Shown: positions 1 to 6,004 of the stretch, in pieces | Layout: each line of letters begins with the position of its first letter | Numbering within the stretch: position 1 is the first letter of the stretch | Assembly: GCA_002331255.1 (NCBI GenBank) | Contig: DCZD01000016.1 | Coordinates: 3,836 to 12,920 of the forward strand | Origin: Acidimicrobiaceae bacterium UBA2093 | Lineage (GTDB): Bacteria > Actinomycetota > Acidimicrobiia > Acidimicrobiales > Ilumatobacteraceae | Length of the DNA: 9,085 nucleotides | Reading direction: 5' to 3' | Position numbers and translations under genes: made by a program | The notes under the pieces: model-generated | What the model was told of the DNA's origin: nothing | What the model saw: the letters and a program-made list of their open reading frames with translations, nothing else | The model's database searches: none

Positions 1-516
1 GTCATCAAAGCCAACATCCCTGCTCGCATGGCGTTTGCCGTCAGCAGTCTTACTGACAGCCGCGTCATCCTCGATCGACCGGGCGCGGAGAAACTTGTAG
101 GCCAAGGCGACATGTTGCTGTTGCCAGGTAACAGCAATGTCGCGCAGCGTATCCAAGGGTCCTGGGTCGGAGAGGACGAAGTGCGCAAGGTGGTGTCGCA
201 TTGGCGACGTCAGTCGCCAGAGGTGGTGTACGTCAGCGGTATCGAGGGCGAAGAATCGGGTGGTGGCCTCGGTTCATTCGGAGGTGGCGCAGGTGACGAC
301 GACGATCTACTCATGCAAGCCATCGAGATTGTTGTACGCGGCGGAGTTGGTTCGACGTCGCTTCTGCAGCGGAAGTTGAAGGTCGGCTTTGCACGTGCAG
401 GCCGGCTCATGGACTTGCTGGAGGAGCGTGGGATCGTCGGGCCAAGCGAAGGTTCGAAGGCGCGTACAGTTCTCATGTCCGTGGAAGAACTCGACGCACT
501 TCAAGGTGGCGCCTAG
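1..516 (+). CDS. ftsK: DNA translocase FtsK, C-terminal end (5' end outside window)
   Basis: FtsK is the membrane-anchored hexameric ATPase at the division septum that pumps chromosome DNA toward the dif site and activates dimer resolution. The reading frame is open from base 1. It begins with the end of the RecA-like motor: VIKANIPARMAFAVSS, then DSRVILDRPGAEKLVGQGDM and LLLPG, all hallmark FtsK/SpoIIIE motifs. A short Gly/Asp-rich linker (about bases 240-306) leads to the winged-helix gamma domain (about bases 307-480) with LLMQAIEIV, STSLLQRKLKVGFARAGRLM and RGIVGPSEGSKAR. That domain reads the polar KOPS-type sequences that orient translocation. The ending is typical of actinobacterial FtsK. 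The N-terminal membrane and linker parts lie upstream of the window. The stop is TAG at 514-516 and the next gene starts 24 bases later on the same strand. Identification is secure. Confidence 0.96.
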   Translation, partial: VIKANIPARMAFAVSSLTDSRVILDRPGAEKLVGQGDMLLLPGNSNVAQRIQGSWVGEDEVRKVVSHWRRQSPEVVYVSGIEGEESGGGLGSFGGGAGDDDDLLMQAIEIVVRGGVGSTSLLQRKLKVGFARAGRLMDLLEERGIVGPSEGSKARTVLMSVEELDALQGGA

Positions 517-526
517 TTCTTCAGTT

Positions 527-531
527 GGAGG
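527..531 (+). promoter_or_regulatory. Ribosome binding site of the SMP-30-like gene
   Basis: GGAGG lies nine bases before the ATG at 541. It is the strongest Shine-Dalgarno match in the window and fixes that start. Confidence 0.75.
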
Positions 532-540
532 CGAGGCGTC

Positions 541-1461
541 ATGTCCAGATACACATTCACCGAACTTGCGTCAGGACTCCGGTTTCCCGAGGGTCCCGTG
601 GCGATGCCCGACGGCAGCGTCATTCTCACCGAAATGTTCGCGCATCGTCTCACTCGCGTATATCCAGATGGCACCACCGAGACAGTCGCCGAGATGCAGG
701 GTGGGCCGAACGGGCTTGCAATTGGACCGGACGGAAATCTGTATCTGTGTAACAACGGAAATGCGTTCACACCGATCGACCTCGGCGACTTGTTGTTACC
801 CGGCGATGTCGACATGAATCAATACATAGGCGGACGTATTCAGAAGGTTGACATCAACACCGGCGCGGTGACGGACCTCTACACGCACTGCGACGGAACG
901 CAATTGCGCGCCCCAAATGATCTTGTGTTCGACACATCTGGTGGCTTCTGGTTCACCGATCATGGCTTGAGGTCGCACGACCATGCCGATAGGACGGCCA
1001 TCTATTACGCGAAAGCCGATGGCTCGCTCATTCGTCAAGTAGTGGCACCAGTCGACTCGCCAAATGGCATCGGACTGTCGCCTGATGGAACTGAGCTGTA
1101 CTGGGCGGAGACACACACGGGGCGTGTGTTTCGTCGCATCATTGCAGCAGCAGGCGAATTGGTGCCGGCATCGATGATCGACCCGTCGGTCGTGCTGCAC
1201 GGTCTTCCAGGGTTGCAATTACTTGATTCGCTCGCCATCGATGGTGACGGGAACGTGTGCGTTGCCACCCTTGTGAACGGTGGGATAACGGTCATCGCTC
1301 CTGATGGCTCACTTCGCGATTTCATCGCCACCGAAGACATGTTGACCACCAATATCTGCTTTGGAGGAACGGACCATCGAACGGCGTTCATCACGCTGTC
1401 CTCGACTGGGCGTCTGGTGTCGATGACATGGCCATACAAAGGCTTGGCGCTGAACCACTGA
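541..1461 (+). CDS. SMP-30/gluconolactonase/LRE-family six-bladed propeller hydrolase
   Basis: This 306-residue protein belongs to the SMP-30/gluconolactonase family, metal-dependent lactonases/esterases with a six-bladed beta-propeller fold. The family's metal ligands can be placed: Glu17 in FPEGP, Asn126 in APNDL, Asn175 in DSPNGIGLSPDG and Asp229 in LLDSLAIDGDGN. Repeated blade signatures of the MPDG/GPDG/SPDG/APDG type recur along the chain (residues 22-25, 62-65, 180-183, 253-256), as expected for a propeller. No signal peptide or membrane segment is visible, so it is probably cytoplasmic. The natural substrate cannot be read from sequence: sugar lactones, other lactones and phosphoesters are all known in the family. 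The ATG start has a good GGAGG at the right distance. It sits between ftsK and rimO, neither metabolically related, so a shared function is not implied. The family call is confident; the reaction is not. Confidence 0.88.
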   Translation: MSRYTFTELASGLRFPEGPVAMPDGSVILTEMFAHRLTRVYPDGTTETVAEMQGGPNGLAIGPDGNLYLCNNGNAFTPIDLGDLLLPGDVDMNQYIGGRIQKVDINTGAVTDLYTHCDGTQLRAPNDLVFDTSGGFWFTDHGLRSHDHADRTAIYYAKADGSLIRQVVAPVDSPNGIGLSPDGTELYWAETHTGRVFRRIIAAAGELVPASMIDPSVVLHGLPGLQLLDSLAIDGDGNVCVATLVNGGITVIAPDGSLRDFIATEDMLTTNICFGGTDHRTAFITLSSTGRLVSMTWPYKGLALNH

Positions 1462-1480
1462 GCGCTCTTTCCTGCGCCGA

Positions 1481-1486
1481 TAGGCT
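1481..1486 (+). promoter_or_regulatory. Possible -10 element for a near-leaderless rimO transcript
   Basis: TAGGCT fits the actinobacterial TAnnnT -10 pattern and ends eight bases before the GTG start of rimO, which has no clear Shine-Dalgarno. No good -35 is seen at the usual distance. The spacing matches the arrangement ahead of carD (TAGCCT, eight bases, GTG). This is an inference from pattern only. Confidence 0.3.
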
Positions 1487-1494
1487 CGTCCATC

Positions 1495-2790
1495 GTGGGT
1501 GAGCGGTTCTATGTCGAGACACTCGGCTGTCCGAAGAACCAAGTTGATTCCGACAAGATCATCGGTCGACTCGTGTCTGACGGGTTGGTACCCACCGATG
1601 ATCCATCAAAGGCCGATCTGGTCGTTGTGAACACCTGTGCGTTTGTTGAGGATGCACGTCGCGAAAGCATCGACACGTTGCTCGCACTACACGACCAGCG
1701 AAAGAAGTCATCGCGTCTCGTAGTGACAGGCTGCATGGCCGAGCGCTATGGCGAGGAGCTTGCCGAGGCGTTGCCAGAGGCCGACCAGATCGCAGGTTTC
1801 GGTACACCCATAGCGCTTGGCCGCAAACCCCTCGCTGTGTCGGCGCACGTGCCGACCTTCGACCTATTGAACCTTCCACGACCACGTTCGACGGCGCCGT
1901 GGGCATATATAAAGATCGCCGAAGGCTGTGACCGGACATGCGGGTTCTGCGCCATTCCCTCGTTTCGCGGACCACAACGAAGCCGTGATGTGCAATCAAT
2001 TCTCGAAGAAGTCGATGTACTCGCGGTGCGAGAGGTCGTTCTTGTTGCGCAAGACCTCGCCAGTTACGGCAAGGACAGACCCGATGAGCTCGGTGCTGGG
2101 GCAATCGTGCCGCTCGTGCGGCAAGTCGCAGCCCGTGTCGACCGCACTCGACTGTTGTATCTCTATCCAAGTGACCTGAGCGACGAGCTCATCGACGTCA
2201 TTATCGAGACCGGTGTTCCATATTTCGACTTGTCGCTGCAACACGTCAGCAAGGTGCATCTTCGACGCATGAGGCGCTGGGGTGACGGGGGTCGATTCCT
2301 AGAGCGCATCGAGCGGATCCGGGAGTTACAGCCCGAGGCCGCATTCCGAAGCAACTTCATCGTCGGATATCCAGGAGAAACCGAAGAGGACCACGACCAA
2401 TTGCTTCGTTTCGTGGAGTCAGCCCAACTCGACTGGTGCGGGTTCTTTGCGTACAGCCCTGAGGAAGGCACACATGCCGCGACGATGGGTGACCAAGTTG
2501 AAGGTTCGCTCGTCAACGACCGGCTTTCTGAGTTGCGCGAGATGCAAGACGACATCACCGCCAAGCGCCGCGATGAGCTACTCGACCGCACCGTCACAGT
2601 GCTTGTCGACGAACCTGGGATCGGACGCACGCATCGCGAAGCCCCCGAGATTGATGGCGTGGTGCAGCTGCCCGAGTCTCTCCACGTCGGCGAGTTCTAC
2701 CGTGTCGACATTGAGCAAGTATTTGGACCAGACCTCATCGCCCGTGAGGGTTCCGATGTTCTGTGCACGCCGACAGGGGTGACGCGATGA
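1495..2790 (+). CDS. rimO: Ribosomal protein uS12 (aspartate) methylthiotransferase RimO
   Basis: RimO is a radical-SAM enzyme with two iron-sulfur clusters that adds a methylthio group to a conserved aspartate of ribosomal protein S12. At 431 residues it is of normal family length. The N-terminal UPF0004 domain opens with the RimO-typical ETLGCPKNQVDSD and supplies cluster ligands Cys12, Cys48 (NTCAF) and Cys80 (TGCMAERYG). The radical-SAM domain carries CxxxCxxC as Cys145, Cys149 and Cys152 in EGCDRTCGFCAIPSFRGPQ. Downstream motifs LLYLYPSD, FDLSLQHVS and RSNFIVGYPGETEEDH are diagnostic. A TRAM domain follows from about residue 365. The LGCPKNQVDSD form and QHVS favour RimO over the related tRNA enzyme MiaB. 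The start is GTG directly before the conserved N-terminus, without a clear ribosome binding site. The stop overlaps the pgsA start as ATGA, so translation of the two is probably coupled. Confidence 0.96.
   Translation: MGERFYVETLGCPKNQVDSDKIIGRLVSDGLVPTDDPSKADLVVVNTCAFVEDARRESIDTLLALHDQRKKSSRLVVTGCMAERYGEELAEALPEADQIAGFGTPIALGRKPLAVSAHVPTFDLLNLPRPRSTAPWAYIKIAEGCDRTCGFCAIPSFRGPQRSRDVQSILEEVDVLAVREVVLVAQDLASYGKDRPDELGAGAIVPLVRQVAARVDRTRLLYLYPSDLSDELIDVIIETGVPYFDLSLQHVSKVHLRRMRRWGDGGRFLERIERIRELQPEAAFRSNFIVGYPGETEEDHDQLLRFVESAQLDWCGFFAYSPEEGTHAATMGDQVEGSLVNDRLSELREMQDDITAKRRDELLDRTVTVLVDEPGIGRTHREAPEIDGVVQLPESLHVGEFYRVDIEQVFGPDLIAREGSDVLCTPTGVTR
2775..2779 (+). promoter_or_regulatory. Ribosome binding site that selects the pgsA start
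   Basis: AGGGG lies seven bases before the ATG at 2787, inside the end of rimO. It supports that start over the in-frame GTG at 2763, which would lengthen the overlap to 28 bases. Confidence 0.6.
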
Positions 2791-3344
2791 AGCGCACTGT
2801 CGATGAGACTGCAATCGCGACGTGGGCCAACGCCGTCACGGTAGCTCGAATCCTGGTGTCGCCGTTGCTGTTCGCCATCATCCCAGCTGACACGAACGGG
2901 TCATGGGTGGCGCTCGCGATGTGGGTGGTGCTGTGTGTGAGCGACGGTTTCGACGGCTACCTCGCGCGTCGCCACGGCACAACGAACAGCGGTGCATTCC
3001 TAGATCCGTTGGCTGACAAAGTTCTGGTGCTCGGCGCCATGTTCACTTTGGTGAGTCGTGGGGTATTCAATCTTCTCCCCGTCATCATCATCGCAGCTCG
3101 CGAAGTCATCGTGAGTGTGTATCGAGTGGTCGCTGGTGCGCGAGGCGTGAGTGTGCCGGCAAGTCGCACTGCAAAGGTGAAGACGTTCAGTCAACAGATG
3201 GCGGTCGGGTTTGCGCTGGTTCCAGTCATTGTCGATGACGCAACATGGACATGGACCATTTTTCTGTGGATCGCAGTCGGGCTAACCGTTCTGAGCGGCC
3301 TGCAGTACGCAGCTCGCGCATTCGGTATCGGAAAGAAGAGCTGA
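2787..3344 (+). CDS. pgsA: CDP-diacylglycerol--glycerol-3-phosphate 3-phosphatidyltransferase
   Basis: This 185-residue polytopic membrane protein of the CDP-alcohol phosphatidyltransferase family is expected to make phosphatidylglycerol phosphate from CDP-diacylglycerol and glycerol 3-phosphate. That is the committed step toward phosphatidylglycerol and cardiolipin. The catalytic signature is complete: Asp53 and Asp56 in SDGFDGYLARR, then Gly69, Asp73 and Asp77 in SGAFLDPLADKV. Hydrophobic stretches are seen at about residues 15-33, 39-52, 78-112 (two passes), 136-150 and 157-175. The ATG at 2787 overlaps the rimO stop (ATGA) and has its own AGGGG; an earlier in-frame GTG (2763) would add eight residues. 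Relatives with the same motif use inositol phosphate or serine. The preference for glycerol 3-phosphate rests on the FLDPLADKVLVLG style and on the rimO-pgsA-cinA order common in actinobacteria. cinA follows after four bases. Confidence 0.9.
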   Translation: MKRTVDETAIATWANAVTVARILVSPLLFAIIPADTNGSWVALAMWVVLCVSDGFDGYLARRHGTTNSGAFLDPLADKVLVLGAMFTLVSRGVFNLLPVIIIAAREVIVSVYRVVAGARGVSVPASRTAKVKTFSQQMAVGFALVPVIVDDATWTWTIFLWIAVGLTVLSGLQYAARAFGIGKKS

Positions 3345-3348
3345 TCTC

Positions 3349-4584
3349 ATGCGTTGTGACGTGGTCGCTATCGGCACGGAGCTCTTGCTTGGTCAGATCG
3401 TCGACACCAACTCGTCATGGATCGGTGAGCAACTAGCCGCGGCCGGCATCGATTCATTGGTGCAGGTGAAAGTAGGCGACAACTTGGGTCGCATGGTCGA
3501 CATGCTCCGTGACCGACTCAAAGATGCTGATGCAGTCGTTGTCTGCGGTGGGCTCGGTCCAACCCATGACGATCTCACTCGAGAGGCAATCGCTGAAGTA
3601 ATGGGAGTTGACCTCATCGAAGACGAAGAGGTCGCGGAACGCATCATCACAATGTTCTCGGCGCGGGGACGGCGCATGCCGGCGAACAACATGAAACAGG
3701 CCTTGGTGCCCAAGGGTGCTTCGGTCATCGCACAGACGCGGGGGACTGCCCCTGGCCTTATTTGTCCAGTCGGGAACAAGGTGCTCTATGCGGTTCCTGG
3801 TGTCCCGCACGAGATGCAAGACATGTTGACGCGAGCCATCATCCCGGACCTTCTTGCACGTTCCGGTTTATCGGCGATGATCGTGAGTCGCGTGCTTCGC
3901 ACCTGGGGTGAAAGTGAGTCCGGACTCAACGAGCGACTTCAATCCATCATCGACGAGCTCGATGTGGCGGGCAATCCCACACTTGCCTTTCTCGCCAGCG
4001 GATGGGAAGGCATCAAAGTGCGGCTTACCGCGAAAGCTGCCACCGAGGACGACGCTCGACAACTGATTGGTGAGTGGGAAAGTCGAATTCGTACGGAGGT
4101 TTCCGACGTCATCTTTGGCGCTGACGAGGAGACCATGGAGTCTGTTGTGCTCTCTCTGCTCGCATCGCGTGGCCTCACATTGGGAGTGGCTGAATCGGTA
4201 ACCGGTGGTCTCGTCGCAGGGCGGTTGACCTCGGTCGCAGGTTCTTCAACAGTGTTTCGTGGCGGCATTGTGTCGTATGCAAGCGCTGTCAAACACGATC
4301 TCCTCGGTGTGCCGCAGGGACCGGTGGTGTCGCATGATGCAGCCGAAGCGATGGCTCGTGGAGTTCGGCGAGTGCTCGGATGCGACGTCGGACTTGCTCT
4401 CACCGGAGTTGCGGGTCCGACCGAACAAGACGGGCAGGCAGTGGGAACATTGTTCGTGAGCGTGGCGATGCCAGACGACACGGTGCACACCCACAATCTG
4501 CGTCTGCCCGGTCAACGTGACCAGATGCGTCAGCTGAGTGTCATCTCGGCACTCGATGTCTTACGTCGCGCCATCACGAACTGA
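3349..4584 (+). CDS. cinA: CinA: nucleotide pyrophosphatase/NMN amidohydrolase-type protein
   Basis: This full-length 411-residue two-domain CinA was first named as a competence/damage-inducible protein. The N-terminal MoCF-like domain (about 1-170) shows IGTELLLGQIVDTNS, CGGLGPTHDDLTREA and YAVPGVPHEMQDM. In related proteins it hydrolyses ADP-ribose-type pyrophosphates. The C-terminal PncC-like domain (about 262-409) shows GVAESVTGGLVAGRLTSV, GGIVSYASAVK and LTGVAGPTEQDGQAVGT, and deamidates NMN in NAD-recycling relatives. Ser283, Tyr310 and Lys315 fall at the conserved positions of that domain. The usual Cys of AESCTGG is Val284 here; that Cys is not thought to be catalytic. The start has AGAAGAG eight bases upstream and follows pgsA by four bases, so an operon is likely. 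In many actinobacteria recA lies just beyond cinA; here a convergent TetR gene does. Whether both activities persist in this protein is inference. Confidence 0.94.
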   Translation: MRCDVVAIGTELLLGQIVDTNSSWIGEQLAAAGIDSLVQVKVGDNLGRMVDMLRDRLKDADAVVVCGGLGPTHDDLTREAIAEVMGVDLIEDEEVAERIITMFSARGRRMPANNMKQALVPKGASVIAQTRGTAPGLICPVGNKVLYAVPGVPHEMQDMLTRAIIPDLLARSGLSAMIVSRVLRTWGESESGLNERLQSIIDELDVAGNPTLAFLASGWEGIKVRLTAKAATEDDARQLIGEWESRIRTEVSDVIFGADEETMESVVLSLLASRGLTLGVAESVTGGLVAGRLTSVAGSSTVFRGGIVSYASAVKHDLLGVPQGPVVSHDAAEAMARGVRRVLGCDVGLALTGVAGPTEQDGQAVGTLFVSVAMPDDTVHTHNLRLPGQRDQMRQLSVISALDVLRRAITN

Positions 4585-4602
4585 TGCAAGTTCAGGGTTT
4601 TG

Positions 4603-5823
4603 TCAATGCTTCACACTGATCAACGTGATGAGCGGGCGAGTGATGAACCGGAAATCGAGTGTTTCGAGCCTCGTCGTGTACGAGTCGATGACAGTGAATC
4701 CAATCGGAACGGCCTGACCGGCAGCTGACACGAGTGGGATCACCGTCGGTGGCAAAGTTCCGCCAGATCCGAACATTTCTGCATAACGCACATCAGAGGT
4801 TTGTTGGATGCTGCGCAGCGCCCGCTTTACCGTCGGCCGGGTGCGTGCGGCGACGTAGGTCTCAAGTCTGAATCGACGCCAGTTCATGCGCTGCGGCGCA
4901 ACTGCCAAGTGATAGATCTGGGCAGTCGCGTCGGGAAGTTCATTTGCTTCGATTCCCGATGTCGTGAGTGCGCCCGTGTCGGCAGCCGCATTGGTGAGCA
5001 GAGTTTTCATGGCATCGATGAGAAGTTCTTCTTTGACGTCGTATTGCGTGTACACCGCTCCGCTCGTGAGGTGTGCGCGTCTAGCGATACGGGACACGGT
5101 GGTCTGTTCAAAACCTGCACGCCCCATTACCTCGGCAGTGGCGTTGATCAGTGCGTCACGTAGTGGATCGCCCGTGGTGGCGGCCACGAACGGGACGGCA
5201 TCGAGAGTCGGCGCTGCACCGCGAAGCTCGACAGGAGTTCTCAGTGCTTGCGAGTAGATCGGCACGATGAGAGACCACTCATCTGGTCGTTGGTTGACGA
5301 AACTGAACAAGCCCATTCCGAGAAGGACTGACAATGAAGTGAGCCGGCGCACTCGCTCCGGTGGCCTGGTCGATTCATCGAGGCCGTTTGCGGCGAACCA
5401 CTTCGGCATCCAATCGCCCATTTCTTCGTTCAACACATCGTGTCGATGGGCAACAGCGAGACACTCAAGACCTGCAGCAACAATTGGTGTTGGCTTCACC
5501 AGTTTTTTGACGACAGAGGCCATTGTCTCGGAGTCACCAGTCATCATCGCCTCGATGCCAGACGAGAGAAGCGCAAGTGTCGGTTCGGCAAGTCGGTTCG
5601 CCCACAGACCAACCGCAATTTCTGCGGCATTCTCGTACCGCCCATACATTGCTCCGCTCGTGAGGTTTACTCTGCGAGCGACAGAACGTAGAACGATGCG
5701 GTCGATACCGACATCGTTCACTTCAACGAGAGCTGCGTCGAGAATGCGATTGTCGTTGTCGACAGAAGACTTGGATCGACGCCGGGGGTTGAGCGGCACA
5801 CAGAAAGGGTAGCCCGATAGCAT
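4603..5823 (-). CDS. Tandem (double) TetR-family transcriptional regulator
   Basis: This chain of about 406 residues contains two complete TetR-type units, roughly twice the usual 200 residues. The first DNA-binding domain spans about 24-72 (NRILDAALVEV ... SVARRVNLTSGAMYGRYE). The second spans about 219-270 (LRDALINATAEVM ... RIARRAHLTSGAVYTQYD). Each is followed by a helical region of 130-150 residues where a ligand-binding/dimerisation domain would sit. The recognition helices share LTSGAxYxxY, so both may read similar half-sites, possibly as an intramolecular dimer (inference). The frame stays open upstream to 6033, but that extension runs antisense through the tRNA gene and is rejected. 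ATG at 5823 is taken as start. GTG at 5799 (398 residues) is equally plausible: TACCCT at 5811-5806 on the minus strand would give a leaderless message there. Neither start has a Shine-Dalgarno. The gene converges on cinA with an 18-base gap. Ligand and target genes are unknown. Confidence 0.88.
   Translation of the reverse strand: MLSGYPFCVPLNPRRRSKSSVDNDNRILDAALVEVNDVGIDRIVLRSVARRVNLTSGAMYGRYENAAEIAVGLWANRLAEPTLALLSSGIEAMMTGDSETMASVVKKLVKPTPIVAAGLECLAVAHRHDVLNEEMGDWMPKWFAANGLDESTRPPERVRRLTSLSVLLGMGLFSFVNQRPDEWSLIVPIYSQALRTPVELRGAAPTLDAVPFVAATTGDPLRDALINATAEVMGRAGFEQTTVSRIARRAHLTSGAVYTQYDVKEELLIDAMKTLLTNAAADTGALTTSGIEANELPDATAQIYHLAVAPQRMNWRRFRLETYVAARTRPTVKRALRSIQQTSDVRYAEMFGSGGTLPPTVIPLVSAAGQAVPIGFTVIDSYTTRLETLDFRFITRPLITLISVKH
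5057..5072. repeat. 16-base direct repeat, copy 1, in the tandem TetR gene
   Basis: The 16 bases GCTCCGCTCGTGAGGT recur exactly at 5651-5666. Read on the minus strand, both copies encode the LTSGA stretch of the DNA-binding helix with the same codons. This copy belongs to the second (C-terminal) TetR domain. The flanking bases differ, so the match is confined to this core. Confidence 0.8.
5651..5666. repeat. 16-base direct repeat, copy 2, in the tandem TetR gene
   Basis: Exact second copy of the 16-base segment at 5057-5072. This one lies in the first (N-terminal) TetR domain and encodes the same LTSGA residues. It is either a trace of internal duplication or selection on the recognition helix. 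Confidence 0.8.
5818..5823 (+). promoter_or_regulatory. Possible -10 element of the tRNA-Arg promoter
   Basis: TAGCAT fits TAnnnT and would start transcription near 5830, giving a leader of about 12 bases before the tRNA. It overlaps the complement of the proposed tetR ATG. No convincing -35 is seen upstream, so support is weak. Confidence 0.3.
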
Positions 5824-5841
5824 TTGGTCATCGCGAAAGTT

Positions 5842-5915
5842 GCCCCCGTAGCTCAGTTGGATAGAGCAACGGACTTCTAATCCGCAGGTCGCAGGTTCGA
5901 CTCCTGCCGGGGGCG
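5842..5915 (+). tRNA. tRNA-Arg (anticodon UCU)
   Basis: A full cloverleaf can be folded by hand. The acceptor stem GCCCCCG (5842-5848) pairs with CGGGGGC (5908-5914), with G5915 as discriminator. The D stem is GCTC/GAGC (5851-5854 with 5864-5867). The anticodon stem ACGGA/TCCGC (5869-5873 with 5881-5885) has an A-C mismatch at its outer pair. The loop CTTCTAA puts TCT at 5876-5878. The T stem GCAGG/CCTGC encloses TTCGACT. The anticodon UCU reads AGA (and AGG by wobble), hence arginine. The 3' CCA is not encoded (CGT follows) and must be added by the CCA-adding enzyme. No terminator with a T-run is visible downstream. Confidence 0.97.
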
Positions 5916-5946
5916 CGTTCAGACCCGGTGACACACGTGACTGCTC

Positions 5947-5968
5947 CGATTCGCGATGCAACGAATCG
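5947..5968. repeat. Inverted repeat upstream of carD, 7-base arms
   Basis: CGATTCG (5947-5953) and CGAATCG (5962-5968) are perfect complements separated by eight bases. No T-run follows, so a rho-independent terminator is unlikely. A protein-binding site or chance are the alternatives. Confidence 0.5.
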
Positions 5969-5978
5969 TGGAATCCAC
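5968..5978. repeat. 11-base palindrome GTGGAATCCAC at the carD -35 position
   Basis: Perfect 5-1-5 palindrome lying 12 bases before the TAGCCT at 5991, where a -35 element or an operator would be expected. It abuts the preceding inverted repeat. Function is unknown. Confidence 0.45.
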
Positions 5979-6004
5979 AGCCTGACGGCCTAGCCTTGAA
6001 AGTC

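Larger units (their letters stand above)
5916..6004 (+). promoter_or_regulatory. tRNA-carD intergenic region with carD promoter candidate
   Basis: These 89 bases hold no gene. They contain two neighbouring palindromes (5947-5968 and 5968-5978) and a TAGCCT (5991-5996) that could be the -10 of carD, giving an RNA starting at about 6003 and hence almost leaderless. A clear -35 is not seen. No intrinsic terminator for the tRNA is visible, so read-through into carD is possible. Confidence 0.4.

Noticed and set aside
1459..1476. Short self-complementary GC-rich bases after the SMP-30-like gene, considered as a terminator
   Set aside because: The arms are short and no T-run follows a stable stem. 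Rho-independent termination is not supported.
1559..2170. 203-residue open frame on the minus strand inside rimO
   Set aside because: It lies entirely within a strongly conserved rimO, has a low-complexity Arg-rich translation and no recognisable motif: a GC-driven shadow.
3939..4496. 185-residue minus-strand frame opposite cinA
   Set aside because: It overlaps the conserved CinA C-terminal domain and has Ser/Thr/Pro/Ala-rich composition typical of antisense frames.
4585..4602. Possible terminator between convergent cinA and tetR
   Set aside because: Eighteen bases with no hairpin; only a short T-run (GTTTTG) is present.
5267..5812. 181-residue plus-strand frame opposite the tandem TetR gene
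   Set aside because: It is antisense to a gene with clear domains and is rich in Arg/Ser/Thr without motifs. I treat it as a shadow.
5928..5941. CACGTG core and GTGAC direct repeat after the tRNA
   Set aside because: Too short to separate from chance, and not symmetric with a promoter element.
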